This document shows, piece by piece, positions 34,439 to 45,895 of a stretch of DNA of 64,000 bases. The notes beneath the pieces are model-generated. The model ran no database searches. It was not told the origin of the DNA and was given only the letters and a program-made list of their open reading frames with translations. This DNA comes from Impatiens glandulifera (lineage: Eukaryota > Streptophyta > Magnoliopsida > Ericales > Balsaminaceae), in contig NC_061869.1 in NCBI RefSeq assembly GCF_907164915.1, forward strand, positions 14,560,125 to 14,624,124, written 5' to 3'. Each line of letters begins with the position of its first letter. Position 1 is the stretch's first letter. Position numbers and translations under genes: made by a program.

Positions 34439-35999
34439 TTAGCTAGACAAATTGATGAAGATCAAAACAAAGATTGAGTTTAAATGGAGTTTTGTTTATT
34501 TGAAATTTCAAATTCATGTAATGAATTCTGAATGTTTTCAATAAGAAGTGAAACAGAGTTTTATGAGTAGGTTGGAAACTGAGAAGTCAGGTTCAGACTA
34601 GGACCATGAAGATTTCAAGACATAAATAAATTGCAGTTATTATAGAGTTTGGTGAGTCAATAAATGTTTTTACTTTTTTTTTATATATAATAAATAATAA
34701 AATGGATTCAAACTTAGTAATTAATATTGTCAATTTTCTTGAGTTTTGTTTGAACAGTCCATTAAAAAACATTGTTTTTGTATAGGGATTATTATTAATA
34801 TAAACATTCATCTGGAATTAGAATTATCCGATAAAATTCTTACAAGACTCATTATATATATTTTAATACCGAAAGACATGGTGTGTAAAGAAACAATTTT
34901 TTTTAATTTTTTTTAAATTTTAGTTTTAACATTATTATAAATATGGAGAGACATACTTTTTAAAATTTTTAAGTATATAATATTATTAATTATATATTAT
35001 ATATTATAAAATATTTATTTTACTTTATAATATAATATTCATTTTTTATTTTTTTCTTTATTATATATTATTTTTTTGTCTCTTTATATTATTTTTTTCT
35101 CTTTATATTATTTTTTTCTCTTTATATTATATAATAATATATTATTTAATTCTCTCTCCATATTATATATAATATAATAATACATTACTTATTTTTCTTT
35201 CTATATTATAATTTGTAAGTATATTTGATTTTGGAGACTCAATTGTTTAAATTTTAAATAATTTATTTGAATTGTTTTGCATTTATCATCAGTTTATTGA
35301 AAATATTATGTTTATGAATTTTAGAATTGTTAGATGTAAAAATAAACAAAATTATTTAATTATATTTTATAAAGAAATATTAAACTCATTTAATTTATTG
35401 AATTAATGGTTATGTATTTATAAGAGTAATAAAATTCTTAAGAGTAATAACTGTTTTTTTAATCAGTTAATAATATTTATCATTTAGGATGTAGTTATAT
35501 CATACAGTTATAAAAGTACAAATTTTTAAATAATAATTATTTTCAAACATCAAAGTGTTTTACACGTATGAAAATAGTTTTATGGTTGAGAAATTTAACG
35601 TCGTCCTCACAAAATAAAACTGGCAATTTATTTTTTCTTATTTTCGTCCATTTTAAAAAAATAAAACGCGGAGTGCTAAATCAACATTGGGCCGGCATAT
35701 GTGTGCGGCGCTACTTGTGGGCCCGTTAGAAGACAGCCCAAAACAGCTAAGTTCAAAAAGGGGTTATTCTTTATTCTTGTATTTATTTTTAGTTTGACCT
35801 AAATTTAGTATTTATTTTCCAGGATGTTTCTTTCATTAAAAAAAAATATACATTCTTAATTATTTTTTAAGAATTCAATCTTTATTTTTATTCATATATT
35901 TTTATAAAAACATTTTTTGTCATCCAGTTTATTTTCGGTAATAATCTGGTTTAAATAAAAAAAATGTTCTTATTATAAATATTAAATGGTTAACACTTA
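34439..35999. other. AT-rich intergenic
   Basis: A short direct repeat of TTTTCTCTTTATATTA occurs at about 35075-35145. A G/C-richer patch lies at 35665-35760. No gene was recognised. Confidence 0.45.
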
Positions 36000-36224
36000 G
36001 GTCTTGTTTGGGTACATGTTATTTATATAACTTGGTTATTTAAAAAAGTAATGATTTTGAAATAATATAATTTTTTTTTGATAAAAATATTTAAAGTGTA
36101 TTAATATATAATGATAAAATAATAATAATTTAAAATAAACATTATTTTAGTATTTTGATTAATGAGAATAAAATAAAATGATATTTTTTATTTGGTTATT
36201 TAAATAATTGAACCTAACAATGCC
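36000..36224. mobile_element. Tourist-like MITE, 225 bp
   Basis: The ends GGTCTTGTTTGGGT and, inverted, GGCATTGTTAGGTT are flanked by TTA at 35997-35999 and 36225-36227. TTATTTAAA words occur in inverted position inside. No coding capacity. The 36528-36223 gap to the next features is AT-rich. Confidence 0.7.
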
Positions 36225-36631
36225 TTAAACTACAATTTATTTTTTACTAAAATTAATAATAAAAAAAAAGTTTGTTAGATAAAAATAACTAATAAAATCT
36301 ATAACTATATCCCATTTTACTTAAAAGGTTTATTTAATAAAAAAATATTATTTTTATATAAAATTTGTTTTTATTTAAACTAGTTTTTAGTAATTTCAAA
36401 TATAATGTTTTTATAGTCGCATAATATCAATTTCATATAAACATTTCAATTTATTTATTAAAAAAAATAATTTATATATAATAAAACTTAACTATAGATA
36501 TCTGGATCATAACACCACAACGCACGACTTGTTGGGAGAGTGTAAACAAGTCGAGTTGTTGATTTGCAAGTTAACACGTACTAAAACATAGAACGGTTCA
36601 TTAAAAAAATAAGATTAAAAATGACATGTAT

Positions 36632-36685
36632 AAATCTTAAACTTATAACTTATATATAAGTGCAAGACTCTAACCAATTAAGCTA
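36632..36685 (-). repeat. Diverged tRNA-like relic
   Basis: On the minus strand TAGCTTAATTGGTTAGAG (box A-like, including 36674-36685) is followed about 30 bases later by AAGTTTAAGATTT, a decayed box B, then T-rich sequence. The order resembles the box A/box B part of the Helitron-like head modules, and it may be an old relative. Confidence 0.4.
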
Positions 36686-36929
36686 TATGAAATTTACGTT
36701 TTAAAATCAACCAAACATATTTAGATACGCAGATCAACTTATTTTTTTTATTAATTTTTATAAGTTTATTTTTTTAATGTTAGAGAATGAATTTTTTAAT
36801 GTAAATATATTGATTTTATTTTGAATTGTAATTAGTCATATAAATTATATATTCATATACAAAATTATAATATATAAATTAATACTCTTAGGTGGTTAAG
36901 TGATTAAAATTTCTATTATACATAATAAA

Positions 36930-38350
36930 GATGAGAGGTCGATTATGATTGGTGATTGGTTTGTTAAGGGATAAGAGGTGTGAAAGAGTAAGGTCACGAT
37001 ATGAGATGTCGTTTAGATTGTGATTAGTTTGCCGAAGTAGGGGTAAGAGGTCGTGATAATGATATGAGATGGTAAGTGAGGGTTGAGACTCAATGCAGGA
37101 ATCAAGGTTATAGGTTAAGGCTGCTCTACTTACTGGGAATGGGATCTCATAAAAGTACGATATCCATTTTTCTTATCTTAAATCAAGCAAGAATATTAGC
37201 TTGAATAGAAAGTAAAATAAAAAATATAAAGCAGACAATGAATTCGGTCGAAAGAATTGTCCAATGATTCGACTCTTGATGTTGATTGGATATGTTTACT
37301 CTTTTTAATTGACTAACGAATGAGGTCTTGGGTAAACTATCCCGCTGGACTGACTGTCGTGGTGAAATGAGTGTAAAAAGTTGTTCCCCATCATAGATGG
37401 TCCATCACGCTCGTTGCTCGGTGCCAAAAAATAATTTATAATGGAGACGGGATCGAAATGTATTTGGTTTATATTGGTAGGTCTGACTCCACTATCGATG
37501 TACAACCCTATATTTCTGTCTGGAATGGAGAAATGAGTGAATGTCAGAAAGCAAGCCAAAAAGGAAATTCTAACTATATTACCGGGTAGAATGCCTGAAG
37601 ATTCACGAAATTAGGTAATGAGAGGTTCATTAAAGAACAAACGATATTAATGATTAAATACGTGAATGAAAGATAATTGATTGACCGAAGTGAAAGTGAG
37701 AGAATTAGTCAATTTAGATTGGTGATCATATGTGAATGTGATGATTGCTTGACTGAAGTGATTAATATTAAAATGTACATTAGAAGAACAAACGATATTT
37801 GATGGTTAAATATGTGAATATGAGATGGTTTGTTGACCAAAGTGAAATTGAGGTCACGAGATGAGAGGTCAATTGAGATTGATGGTTGGTTTGTCGAGAA
37901 ATTAAGAGACCGGTAACAAATGAGATAACGGTGGTATGAAATATTTGAATGAGATGTTAATTGATCAAAGTGTTAAAGTGTGAGGTCACGATATTATAGG
38001 TCGTTTGGATTGTGGTTAGTTTGCTGAAGTGGAGATAAAAAGGTTGCGGTAATAATATGAGATTATTGTGGTGCAAAATACTCGAAACAAGGTCACGAGA
38101 TTAATGAGATGTCCATTGGAGAACACATATTATTGATGGTTAAAAATATGTGAATGAGATTGTTGGTTGATCGAAGAAGTGAGTGTAAAGATGTATGATA
38201 TTGTTGGTTTGCCAAAAGTTAGAGTAAATGATGTTGATAATGTTGAGATGATTGAGTGCATAGTAAGAGCACGAGAATAGTAAGTTTGTTTGGAAAGAAA
38301 TGAGATTTTGTTGGTTGACCAAATTGAGGATAAAAGAGGTCAAAAGGAAG
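36930..38350. repeat. Purine-rich degenerate repeat array
   Basis: The plus strand is strongly rich in G and A over ~1.4 kb. Words of the type TTGGTTTGTTGACCGAAGTGA recur at about 36960, 37030, 37680, 37747, 37830, 37888, 37965, 38017, 38162, 38206 and 38315, with GAGGTCACGAGATGAGAGGT between some of them. Spacing is irregular at 50-80 bases. 37130-37600 is less repetitive. No coding frame. Confidence 0.65.
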
Positions 38351-38508
38351 AATTTGGTGAGTTCATGAGGAAAAAAATTAATTAAAACTTATTTATTTTT
38401 ATCAAATTTGTTATCATTTATTTCTCTTTCATGATTGACGAAAAAACGATGAATGAGAGGAAGAAACGATCATTAGACTGCCTCAACCATTGAAGCTCTT
38501 ATGTTTAG

Positions 38509-38782
38509 ACCATAAATGTTAATGACAAAGAGAATTATGAAGGCAATGTAAACGATAAAGATGATGATGACGACGATAACATCTATATAGATGTAAGTAT
38601 TGTCTATTTCAACTTTATATATGTTCTATTTTATTATTGGATATGTTTTTGAAAGTAAAATTTTCTTAGAGTTACATTAAAATTAAAATTAAAATTATTT
38701 ATTCTTGAACTTATTTTAGGTAAACGACGATGAAGACAACCACAACACTATTTACATTGACGAAAAAGAAAATAACAAATAA
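38509..38782 (+). other. Exon-like pair encoding an Asp/Asn-rich repeat peptide
   Basis: Segment 38509-38592 follows TTATGTTTAG and runs in frame to a 5' splice-like GTAAGT. Segment 38720-38782 follows a TTATTTTAG acceptor and ends in TAA. Joined in frame, both code for variants of the same phrase, DDDDDDNIYID and DDEDNHNTIYID. Upstream of 38509 the frame meets a stop, so any start must be in another exon. A short ATG frame at 38431-38493 is a possible upstream piece but is not in a joinable phase that I can prove. Confidence 0.35.
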
Positions 38783-39300
38783 TAACCATGATGATGAGAT
38801 GATAAAAAGAAAAGTTGAATTTAATTAATTTCTCCAAATTAGTGACATATGAAAGTTTGACTAAAATCATAACATCTCCTCATGTTTCCTTTATAAACAA
38901 ACATTCTTCCCAACTAAATATTTTTTATTCAACCTCAATCATTTTAAATAAGAACTGATTAGGCAATTATTAATTATCACATATTTTATTATTTAGAAGA
39001 AATAAATATTTGTAAAATTTATAACAATTTAAAATTTAATATTTCTATAAAAAAAGAAAAGAAAATCACATTAAGATGCTGTGTAACTTATTATTTCTTT
39101 TGAAAAAATAAAAAATATATTTTAATAGAAGCCGCGTTTTAAAAAAAAATAAAAAAATACGAAAATGGATGATTGATATTCTCCGTGGCCTGGCAGATAG
39201 AAAGAGATACAGCTGGCAATATTCTATAGAGGGAATGGCATTCTTGTTATTATTAATAAAAAAGAGGTTATTTTCGTCCATTGATTGAAAAAGGACTGGG
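38783..39300. other. AT-rich sequence upstream of the FERONIA-like gene
   Basis: Distal promoter region. No TATA motif stands out near the CT-rich 5' UTR, and no other gene was seen. Confidence 0.45.
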
Positions 39301-39329
39301 ATAGTTAATGCTCAACTCAGTTGTTACTA

Positions 39330-39549
39330 TCTTCATCTCCATTTCTACTTATTTTTTACATAATCTAGATTTCTCTCTCTAGATTCTCTCTCTAGATTCT
39401 CTCAATTTCTAGACTGTAATCATCTTCAATCTCTTCATAATTGAGCTGTATTCTTCATCTCTCTATACAATCCAGTGGATTAAGAAGCATTCGGATCTCG
39501 GTTATGGTTGTCTGATTATGGCTTGAGCTGCTCGAATCGTTGCTATAAG
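39330..39549 (+). other. Probable 5' UTR exon of the FERONIA-like gene
   Basis: CT-rich leader containing two copies of TCTCTAGATTCTCTCTCTAG-like sequence near 39372-39405. It is followed by an exon end AAG and GTAAAT at 39550. The start is approximate. Confidence 0.5.
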
Positions 39550-40055
39550 GTAAATGTTGTTGTTTATTAAGCTGAATCGATTATGTGGATCTGTTTAACT
39601 TCTTTTTCTACTTTCTATGGAGAAATCTTATGGTGTTCTTGTGATTTGAATAATTAAGGTAAAATCAGTTGTAGAAACTAGAAACGTATAATCTGATGAT
39701 GTTATAGTCGATCTTGTGGTTTAGAGTAGGTTGATTCTAATAGAAACGATAAGAAATTGTGTTGAACTTGACGGATTTAGTAGATCAGATGAAATGAAAC
39801 TGTTCATTTGGCTCTTTATTTGAATAATGAAATCGAAGTTATCTTGTGGTTTATGATTAGGTTAATTCTAATTGAGACAGAAATTGTGTTGAACTTGATG
39901 AATTTAGTAGATCAGATGAAGATGATGAAATGAAATCGAAGTTATCTTGTGGTCTGGCTGTTCTGTTATTGTTTATTTTGCAATGTTCATATTCAATTAC
40001 TCATACATGAAATTGAAATTGAAATTGATTCGGTTCTTTGTGCATTTGGTTTCAG
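39550..40055 (+). other. 5'-UTR intron of the FERONIA-like gene
   Basis: GTAAATG at 39550 and TTGGTTTCAG ending at 40055 bound a 506-base, T-rich interval, 28 bases before the ATG. A leader intron is common in this family. The open frame that continues upstream to 39949 is intronic and not part of the protein. Confidence 0.7.
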
Positions 40056-40083
40056 AGAAACTCGCAGCAATTTGTCTTTGACG

Positions 40084-42771
40084 ATGGATAAAATCTACGC
40101 TTCCTGGACGATTATGTTGATATTTGTTCCATTGGTACTGCAAATCATTGTTGTATTAGGAGCTGATTATGTTCCAACTGATAAGATTCTTCTAAGCTGT
40201 GGATCGAATTCAGATGCAACAGATTCCGATGGTAGAAAATGGACTACAGATGTTGGATCGAAGTTTGCATCTCCGAATGGAAATGCATTAGCATCAACAG
40301 CTTCTACTCAAGATCCTTCGGTTCCTTCAATTCCTTACTTAACATCTCGAATATTCAAGTCAAACTACGTTTACAGTTTCCCTGTTGCGCCTGGTCGTAA
40401 ATTCATCCGACTTCATTTCTATCCATCTTCATACTCGGGTCTAAACTCCACAAACGCCATATTCTCAGTAACTGCTGGACCGTATACACTTCTAAAGAAC
40501 TTCAGTGCAGCACAAACAGCTGAAGCGTTGAATTTCGCTTTCATTGTGAAAGAGTATTCCATCAATGTGTTAACCGAATCTATAAACTTAACCTTCACCC
40601 CATCTACTACTATCCCTAATTCATATGCTTTTGTAAACGGAATTGAAGTCATCTCCATGCCTGATATCTACAATACAGCTGATGGAACCACCTCACTCGT
40701 CGGCCAATCTGCACCCTTCATCATAGACAATAGTACTTCTCTCGAAAATGCTTACCGACTGAACGTGGGTGGAAACGATATTTCACCTACAGGTGATACA
40801 GGTCTTTATAGATCATGGTATGATGATTCTCCTTATATTTTCGGGGCAGCTTTCGGGGTTACATTGTTTAAAGATGTAAATCAAACCATCGCGTATCTTT
40901 CGGGTACACCTACTTATGTTGCGCCCTTAGATGTTTATTCCTCGGCTAGACTTATGGGTCCGAATCCGAGCATCAACCAAAACTATAACTTGACTTGGAT
41001 ATTCACGGTGGACTCAGGGTTTGCTTATCTGGTTAGGCTTCATTTCTGCGAGATCGATCCCAATATCACCAAAGTAAACCAACGGGTATTCAATATCTAT
41101 ATCGGTAACAGAACTGCGCAAAATGCGGCTGATGTTCTCGCTTGGTCTAGAACCGACGGTGTTGCTATCCATCAAGATTACGTCGTTATAGTTCCTTCTG
41201 GCCCTCCGCAACAAGATCTTTGGCTTGCAATGAATCCTAATACCGCCTCGAAGCCCCAATTCTACGACGCGATCTTGAACGGAGTCGAGATTTTTAAAGT
41301 CAACGACACTTCGGGGAATCTGGCTGGCCCGAATCCTATCCCCGCCCCGAAACAAGAGAAAATTGACCCGTTGATTCCCATTGGCCGATCTGGAGCTCGT
41401 AATAATAGAAGCGCGGTGATCGGGGGAACTGTCGTTGGAGGGATAGTGGCGCTTTTTCTCGTAGTCTTGCTCGTTTGCTTCATTTCTCGTCGTCGTAAAA
41501 ATGGGAAGTTTTCGAGTCCGAGTGACGGACCCTCTGGTTGGCTTCCTTTGTCTTTATACGGAAATTCGCATACTTCAGGTTCTACCAAAACCAACACCAC
41601 CGGAAGCATTGCATCTTCTATACCGTCAAACCTATGCCGTCACTTTTCATTCGCCGAAATAAAAGCTGCCACGAAAAACTTCGACGAGTCTCTAATCCTC
41701 GGTGTAGGAGGTTTCGGGAAAGTGTACAAAGGTGAAATAGATGGCGGAACTATGAAGGTGGCTGTTAAGAGAGGAAATCCTCTTTCGGAACAAGGCGTTA
41801 ACGAATTCCAAACGGAGATCGAAATGCTCTCGAAGCTTAGACACAGACACCTTGTTTCCTTAATCGGTTATTGCGAGGAGAACTGCGAAATGATACTCAT
41901 CTACGATTACATGGCCCATGGAACACTCAGAGAGCATCTATACAAGACCAACAAGCCTCCGTTACCATGGAAACAAAGGCTCGAGATTTGCATAGGAGCA
42001 GCTCGTGGTTTGCATTATCTCCACACTGGGGCAAAGCACACCATCATCCATCGCGACGTCAAAACAACCAACATTCTGCTCGACGAGAAATGGGTCGCAA
42101 AGGTCTCCGACTTCGGATTGTCGAAAACAGGTCCCACTTTAGACCACACTCATGTCAGCACTGTTGTGAAAGGAAGCTTCGGGTATCTCGATCCTGAATA
42201 TTTCAGGCGACAACAACTAACTGACAAATCCGACGTTTACTCGTTTGGAGTCGTTCTATTCGAGATCATCTTAGCTCGTCCCGCCTTAAACCCAACCCTT
42301 CCAAAAGAACAAGTCAGTTTAGCCGAGTGGGCGTTACATTGTCATAAAAAGGGTATTCTCGATCAACTAACCGATCCTTACCTAAAAGGAAAGATTGCTC
42401 CTGAATGCTTTAAAAAGATAGCAGAGACAGCGGTTAAGTGCGTTTCAGATCAGGGTATTGAACGACCCTCCATGGGGGACGTGCTGTGGAATCTCGAGTT
42501 TGCTCTTCAGCTTCAAGAGAGCGCGGAGGAAAGTGGGAAGGGAATCGACGGAGGAATTGGTATCGACATTGAAGATGATCTGATTGATTTGGGAGGAGGT
42601 AAGGGGAAGAAAGATTTAGAAGGTTCAGCCGGTTTTGATGGAAGCGTAACTGATTCAAGGAGCAGCGGGATATCGATGAGCATTGGTGGCCGCAGCTTAG
42701 CAAGCGAAGATTCCGACGGTCTGACACCAAGTGCCGTGTTTTCGCAGATCATGAATCCGAAAGGACGTTGA
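40084..42771 (+). CDS. FER: FERONIA-like receptor kinase (CrRLK1L family)
   Basis: An 895-residue protein encoded in one exon. A signal peptide covers about residues 1-26. The tandem malectin-like ectodomain covers about 28-405, with family landmarks such as RKFIRLHFYP (105-114), RLNVGGNDISP (225-235) and LYRSWYDD (241-248). The transmembrane helix is at about 444-467. The kinase domain covers about 530-805, with glycine loop GVGGFGKV (540-547), catalytic Lys562, HRD (656-658), DFG (676-678) and KGSFGYLDPEY. The C-terminal tail is the FERONIA type. Ser858, Ser871 and Ser874 fall at the numbers reported as RALF1-responsive in Arabidopsis FER. By family knowledge it is a plasma-membrane RALF-peptide and cell-wall sensor acting with GPI-anchored LLG co-receptors and RopGEFs in growth, fertilisation and immunity. 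The ATG at 40084 is chosen because it follows the leader intron and opens the signal peptide. It looks intact. Confidence 0.97.
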   Translation: MDKIYASWTIMLIFVPLVLQIIVVLGADYVPTDKILLSCGSNSDATDSDGRKWTTDVGSKFASPNGNALASTASTQDPSVPSIPYLTSRIFKSNYVYSFPVAPGRKFIRLHFYPSSYSGLNSTNAIFSVTAGPYTLLKNFSAAQTAEALNFAFIVKEYSINVLTESINLTFTPSTTIPNSYAFVNGIEVISMPDIYNTADGTTSLVGQSAPFIIDNSTSLENAYRLNVGGNDISPTGDTGLYRSWYDDSPYIFGAAFGVTLFKDVNQTIAYLSGTPTYVAPLDVYSSARLMGPNPSINQNYNLTWIFTVDSGFAYLVRLHFCEIDPNITKVNQRVFNIYIGNRTAQNAADVLAWSRTDGVAIHQDYVVIVPSGPPQQDLWLAMNPNTASKPQFYDAILNGVEIFKVNDTSGNLAGPNPIPAPKQEKIDPLIPIGRSGARNNRSAVIGGTVVGGIVALFLVVLLVCFISRRRKNGKFSSPSDGPSGWLPLSLYGNSHTSGSTKTNTTGSIASSIPSNLCRHFSFAEIKAATKNFDESLILGVGGFGKVYKGEIDGGTMKVAVKRGNPLSEQGVNEFQTEIEMLSKLRHRHLVSLIGYCEENCEMILIYDYMAHGTLREHLYKTNKPPLPWKQRLEICIGAARGLHYLHTGAKHTIIHRDVKTTNILLDEKWVAKVSDFGLSKTGPTLDHTHVSTVVKGSFGYLDPEYFRRQQLTDKSDVYSFGVVLFEIILARPALNPTLPKEQVSLAEWALHCHKKGILDQLTDPYLKGKIAPECFKKIAETAVKCVSDQGIERPSMGDVLWNLEFALQLQESAEESGKGIDGGIGIDIEDDLIDLGGGKGKKDLEGSAGFDGSVTDSRSSGISMSIGGRSLASEDSDGLTPSAVFSQIMNPKGR

Positions 42772-44560
42772 TCTGAGAATGATCGATGAAAAAGATTCAT
42801 CGATTTAAGTTGTCTTGTTGTATTATACATGATGGTGTGTATTTTTCCATCATTCTTTTGTTGTTTGTTCTTGTTGTATGTGATATTGTGTACTTTTATT
42901 TATTTATTTAGGAGCATAAAACATTGGCCAAAATTATTTTGTTTGTTTTGTTGAGGTATTTTGGAGTTCCACTTCTATAAAGAAAATGTTGTTACAATAT
43001 TAATGTACTTACTTTGTATCTGATAAATTGAAATATTTGAATTATGCTTTTGTTTTTACTTGGATTATATTAGAAACTAGCTAGCCTTTACTTATACATG
43101 ACACAATTGTCTTTAAAAAAATATAATGATTTGGATATGTTTGTTATCATTGGATGTATCGAGTCTCTTTATATTCGAACGATCCATTCAAAGGAAGGGA
43201 CATTATGGTCATATTTTAAAAAATAATAATAATTTTGACCGAAAATATTTTTACTTTATATTTTGTATAAAAATTTAAAAGTTAAAATTTTGTATGTTTT
43301 TTAAGTCAATATTAGGGAATATAAAGGTTATTGGTATGATTTAAATAGATACAAATTAGATTGTGATGTTTACATTAATTTGATATAAAAAATAAGTTAA
43401 GATAATGATTTTGATTATTTATTTTATTTGATATAATAATTATTGTTTAGTATATATGTTGGGTTTTGACAAATGTAAGTATATATAAGGTCTTAGTGGT
43501 TAGGTTGAGTTTGACACTTTTCATCTAAAACTTTTGCTAGATGTTGGCATGCATCAATTTTTAAAATATTTGATTTTAATAATTGAATATTAAATTAAAC
43601 TAATTTTTAAGGAAAATGTAACCATAAATAAGAAATGTATTTTTTAAAATAAACATGATTAATAAATTTTCTTTAATAAAATGTTAAGACCATTACGAGG
43701 TATAAACAAATTTTAGTTGAATTAAGTTATCTGGGTAAAATTAAAACAAATTTTAAATTTAATGTTCGTCGATTCAATTTAGATTGTTTAATATATTAAT
43801 TTTCAAGTATGAGTATTCTTAAATGTAAGCAGATAAAAAATCACAAGTTTGATTTTATCGGTAAACTTTTTAATAAAAACGAAGACCATTTAATTCAATG
43901 GTGAAATGTTCTATGTGCATTAGAAAATAAGAGAGATTTTAACAATTTATACGTCGGTGGAATATGACCAAACATTTAATAGTGGATGTTCGATGTGCAA
44001 TAGAAAATAAGAGAGATTTTAACCATTTATATGCAGTTGGGATATTTTGGTCACGAAAAATAACTATTTGTCCTCCATTATTATTATTATAACAATAATT
44101 AATTAATAATTAATTGATGTTCTTTTAAGAGGTGGAAAGATTTGTATACCGGCCGGCAAAGACATGTGAGGATGTATTATGTGCAAGTTTGTTGAGAATT
44201 GAGAACATGTTCTATCTAGTACAACTATCTATATTTTATTACATAAACTTGTGTTTGTGATTTATAAACTAATGAGAATCAAACATTTTCTTTTTATAAA
44301 ACAAATAATATTTGGACTAAATTACAATTTCATTTTGCATCATTGGTGTTGGTGATCAATGATTAAGGAAGACAATATAATAAACCCTACTTAATTGGAC
44401 ATATTTTTTCAAATTAAATTGAATGATATTTTACATGTTTGTTCTCATTTCATATATATGTCCCCAACAATAAAAAAAAATATTACGGATAAATTATTTT
44501 AATATATATATATTTTTTTATTATGATGAGTCGTTTTAAGTCATAATTATCGTTCAGAAA
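42772..44560. other. 3' UTR of the FERONIA-like gene and intergenic
   Basis: The first ~200 bases are probably 3' UTR. The remainder has no gene. A tandem duplication within it is listed separately. Confidence 0.5.
43893..44045. repeat. Two-unit tandem repeat, ~77 bp
   Basis: TAGAAAATAAGAGAGATTTT occurs at about 43920 and 43998, within longer matching units that start at a GATGTGC/TATGTGC word and end at a GGxATAT word. Confidence 0.8.
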
Positions 44561-45443
44561 TCTATATATATATAATGATGCTTAATTTTTAAAGTGTCCG
44601 GATTAGCGGGTCGAGAGCTGTGGTTAATTTGGATACTTGGGTCGGATTGTGGGTTGACCCGTTTTTAAATTTAAAACGGTTAAAAATAAAATTAAAAATG
44701 CTAGAGGTATGTTTCGAACTTGCAACCTAACAAAAACAAGTAAAACTCTTTAACCAACTAGGCTATAAAGACTTTATATTTTAAATTCAACACCAAATTT
44801 GATAAACGCGGGACGTTTTAATATTAATATAAGTTCAACTTTTTAACTAACTAATCTATATATATATAATGATGCTTAATTTTTAAAGTGTCCGGATTGG
44901 CGGGTCGAGAGCTGTGGTTAATTTGGATACTTGGGTCGGATTGTGGGTTGACCCGTTTTTAAATTTAAAACGGTTAAAAATAAAATTAAAAATGCTAGAG
45001 GTATGTTTCGAACTTGCAACCTAACAAAACAAGTACAACTCTTTAACCAACTAGGCTACAAAGACTTTATATTTTAAATTCAACACCAAATTTGATAAAC
45101 GCGGGACGTTTTAATATTAATATAAGTTCAACTTTTTAACTAACTAATCTATATATATATATATAATGATGCTTAATTTTTAAAGTGTCTGGATTGGCGG
45201 GTCGAGAGCTGTGGTTAATTTGGATACTTGGGTCGGATTGTGGGTTGACCCGTTTTTAAATTTAAAACGGTTAAAAATAAAATTAAAAATGCTAGAGGTA
45301 TGTTTCGAACTTGCAACCTAACAAAACAAGTACAACTCTTTAACCAACTAGGCTACAAAGACTTTATATTTTAAATTCAACACAAATTTGATAAACGCGG
45401 GACGTTTTAATATTAATATAAGTTCAACTTTTTAACTAACTAA
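44561..45443 (+). repeat. Three tandem Helitron head modules, 294, 293 and 296 bp
   Basis: Units 44561-44854, 44855-45147 and 45148-45443 each start TCTATATATATA and end TTTAACTAACTAA. They are almost identical, differing mainly in TA length and single bases. Each carries, on the minus strand, box A TAGCCTAGTTGG and box B AGTTCGAAAC. Confidence 0.92.
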
Positions 45444-45474
45444 TCTATATATATATATATAATGATGCTTAATT

Positions 45475-45895
45475 TCAACTGATCTAAATAACAAAAACCC
45501 AAATTTGAATTTCAAAAATCAATAAAACGGTTTGTTGTTCTTGGGTTAATTATGTTGAATCACAGTCTAGAAAGTTTTCCAACATGATTATAAATATGTT
45601 GGGAAACTGTTTGGATTATGTTTGATCCATCCCGATCATGTTTGATCCAAATCAAATTTTTTAAAATAAATAAAAATTTTGAATTCTTGAATTGGTGAAA
45701 ACGAATAACCAGGGTTCTTATTTTGGTACCAATCAAGTATTTGTGATATAAGGAAATTATTGGATAACTCATTTCGCTTCAAAACAACTTTTAAATCAAA
45801 AACCTAAATTTTGATCATCATCCATGTCAATTGATACCTTGAGATGATGATCAACATGTTCCTAAGAACTTTGTGAAGCTACCCAAACTCTTGGA
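45475..45895. other. Foreign 420-bp segment inside head module 4
   Basis: It interrupts the module between GATGCTTAATTT and AAAGTGTCCGG, which are adjacent in the other units. It contains an inverted pair GATCATCATC/GATGATGATC near 45816-45860 and two GATCATGTTTGATCC-like words. No TSD or known element is recognised. It may be a capture or a later insertion. Confidence 0.6.

Noticed and set aside
39949..40083. 45-residue N-terminal extension of the FERONIA-like frame
   Set aside because: It lies mostly in a 5'-UTR intron, and a proper signal peptide begins at 40084.
40419..42830. Several short frames on both strands overlapping the FERONIA-like gene
   Set aside because: They overlap the long conserved kinase frame and show no domain.
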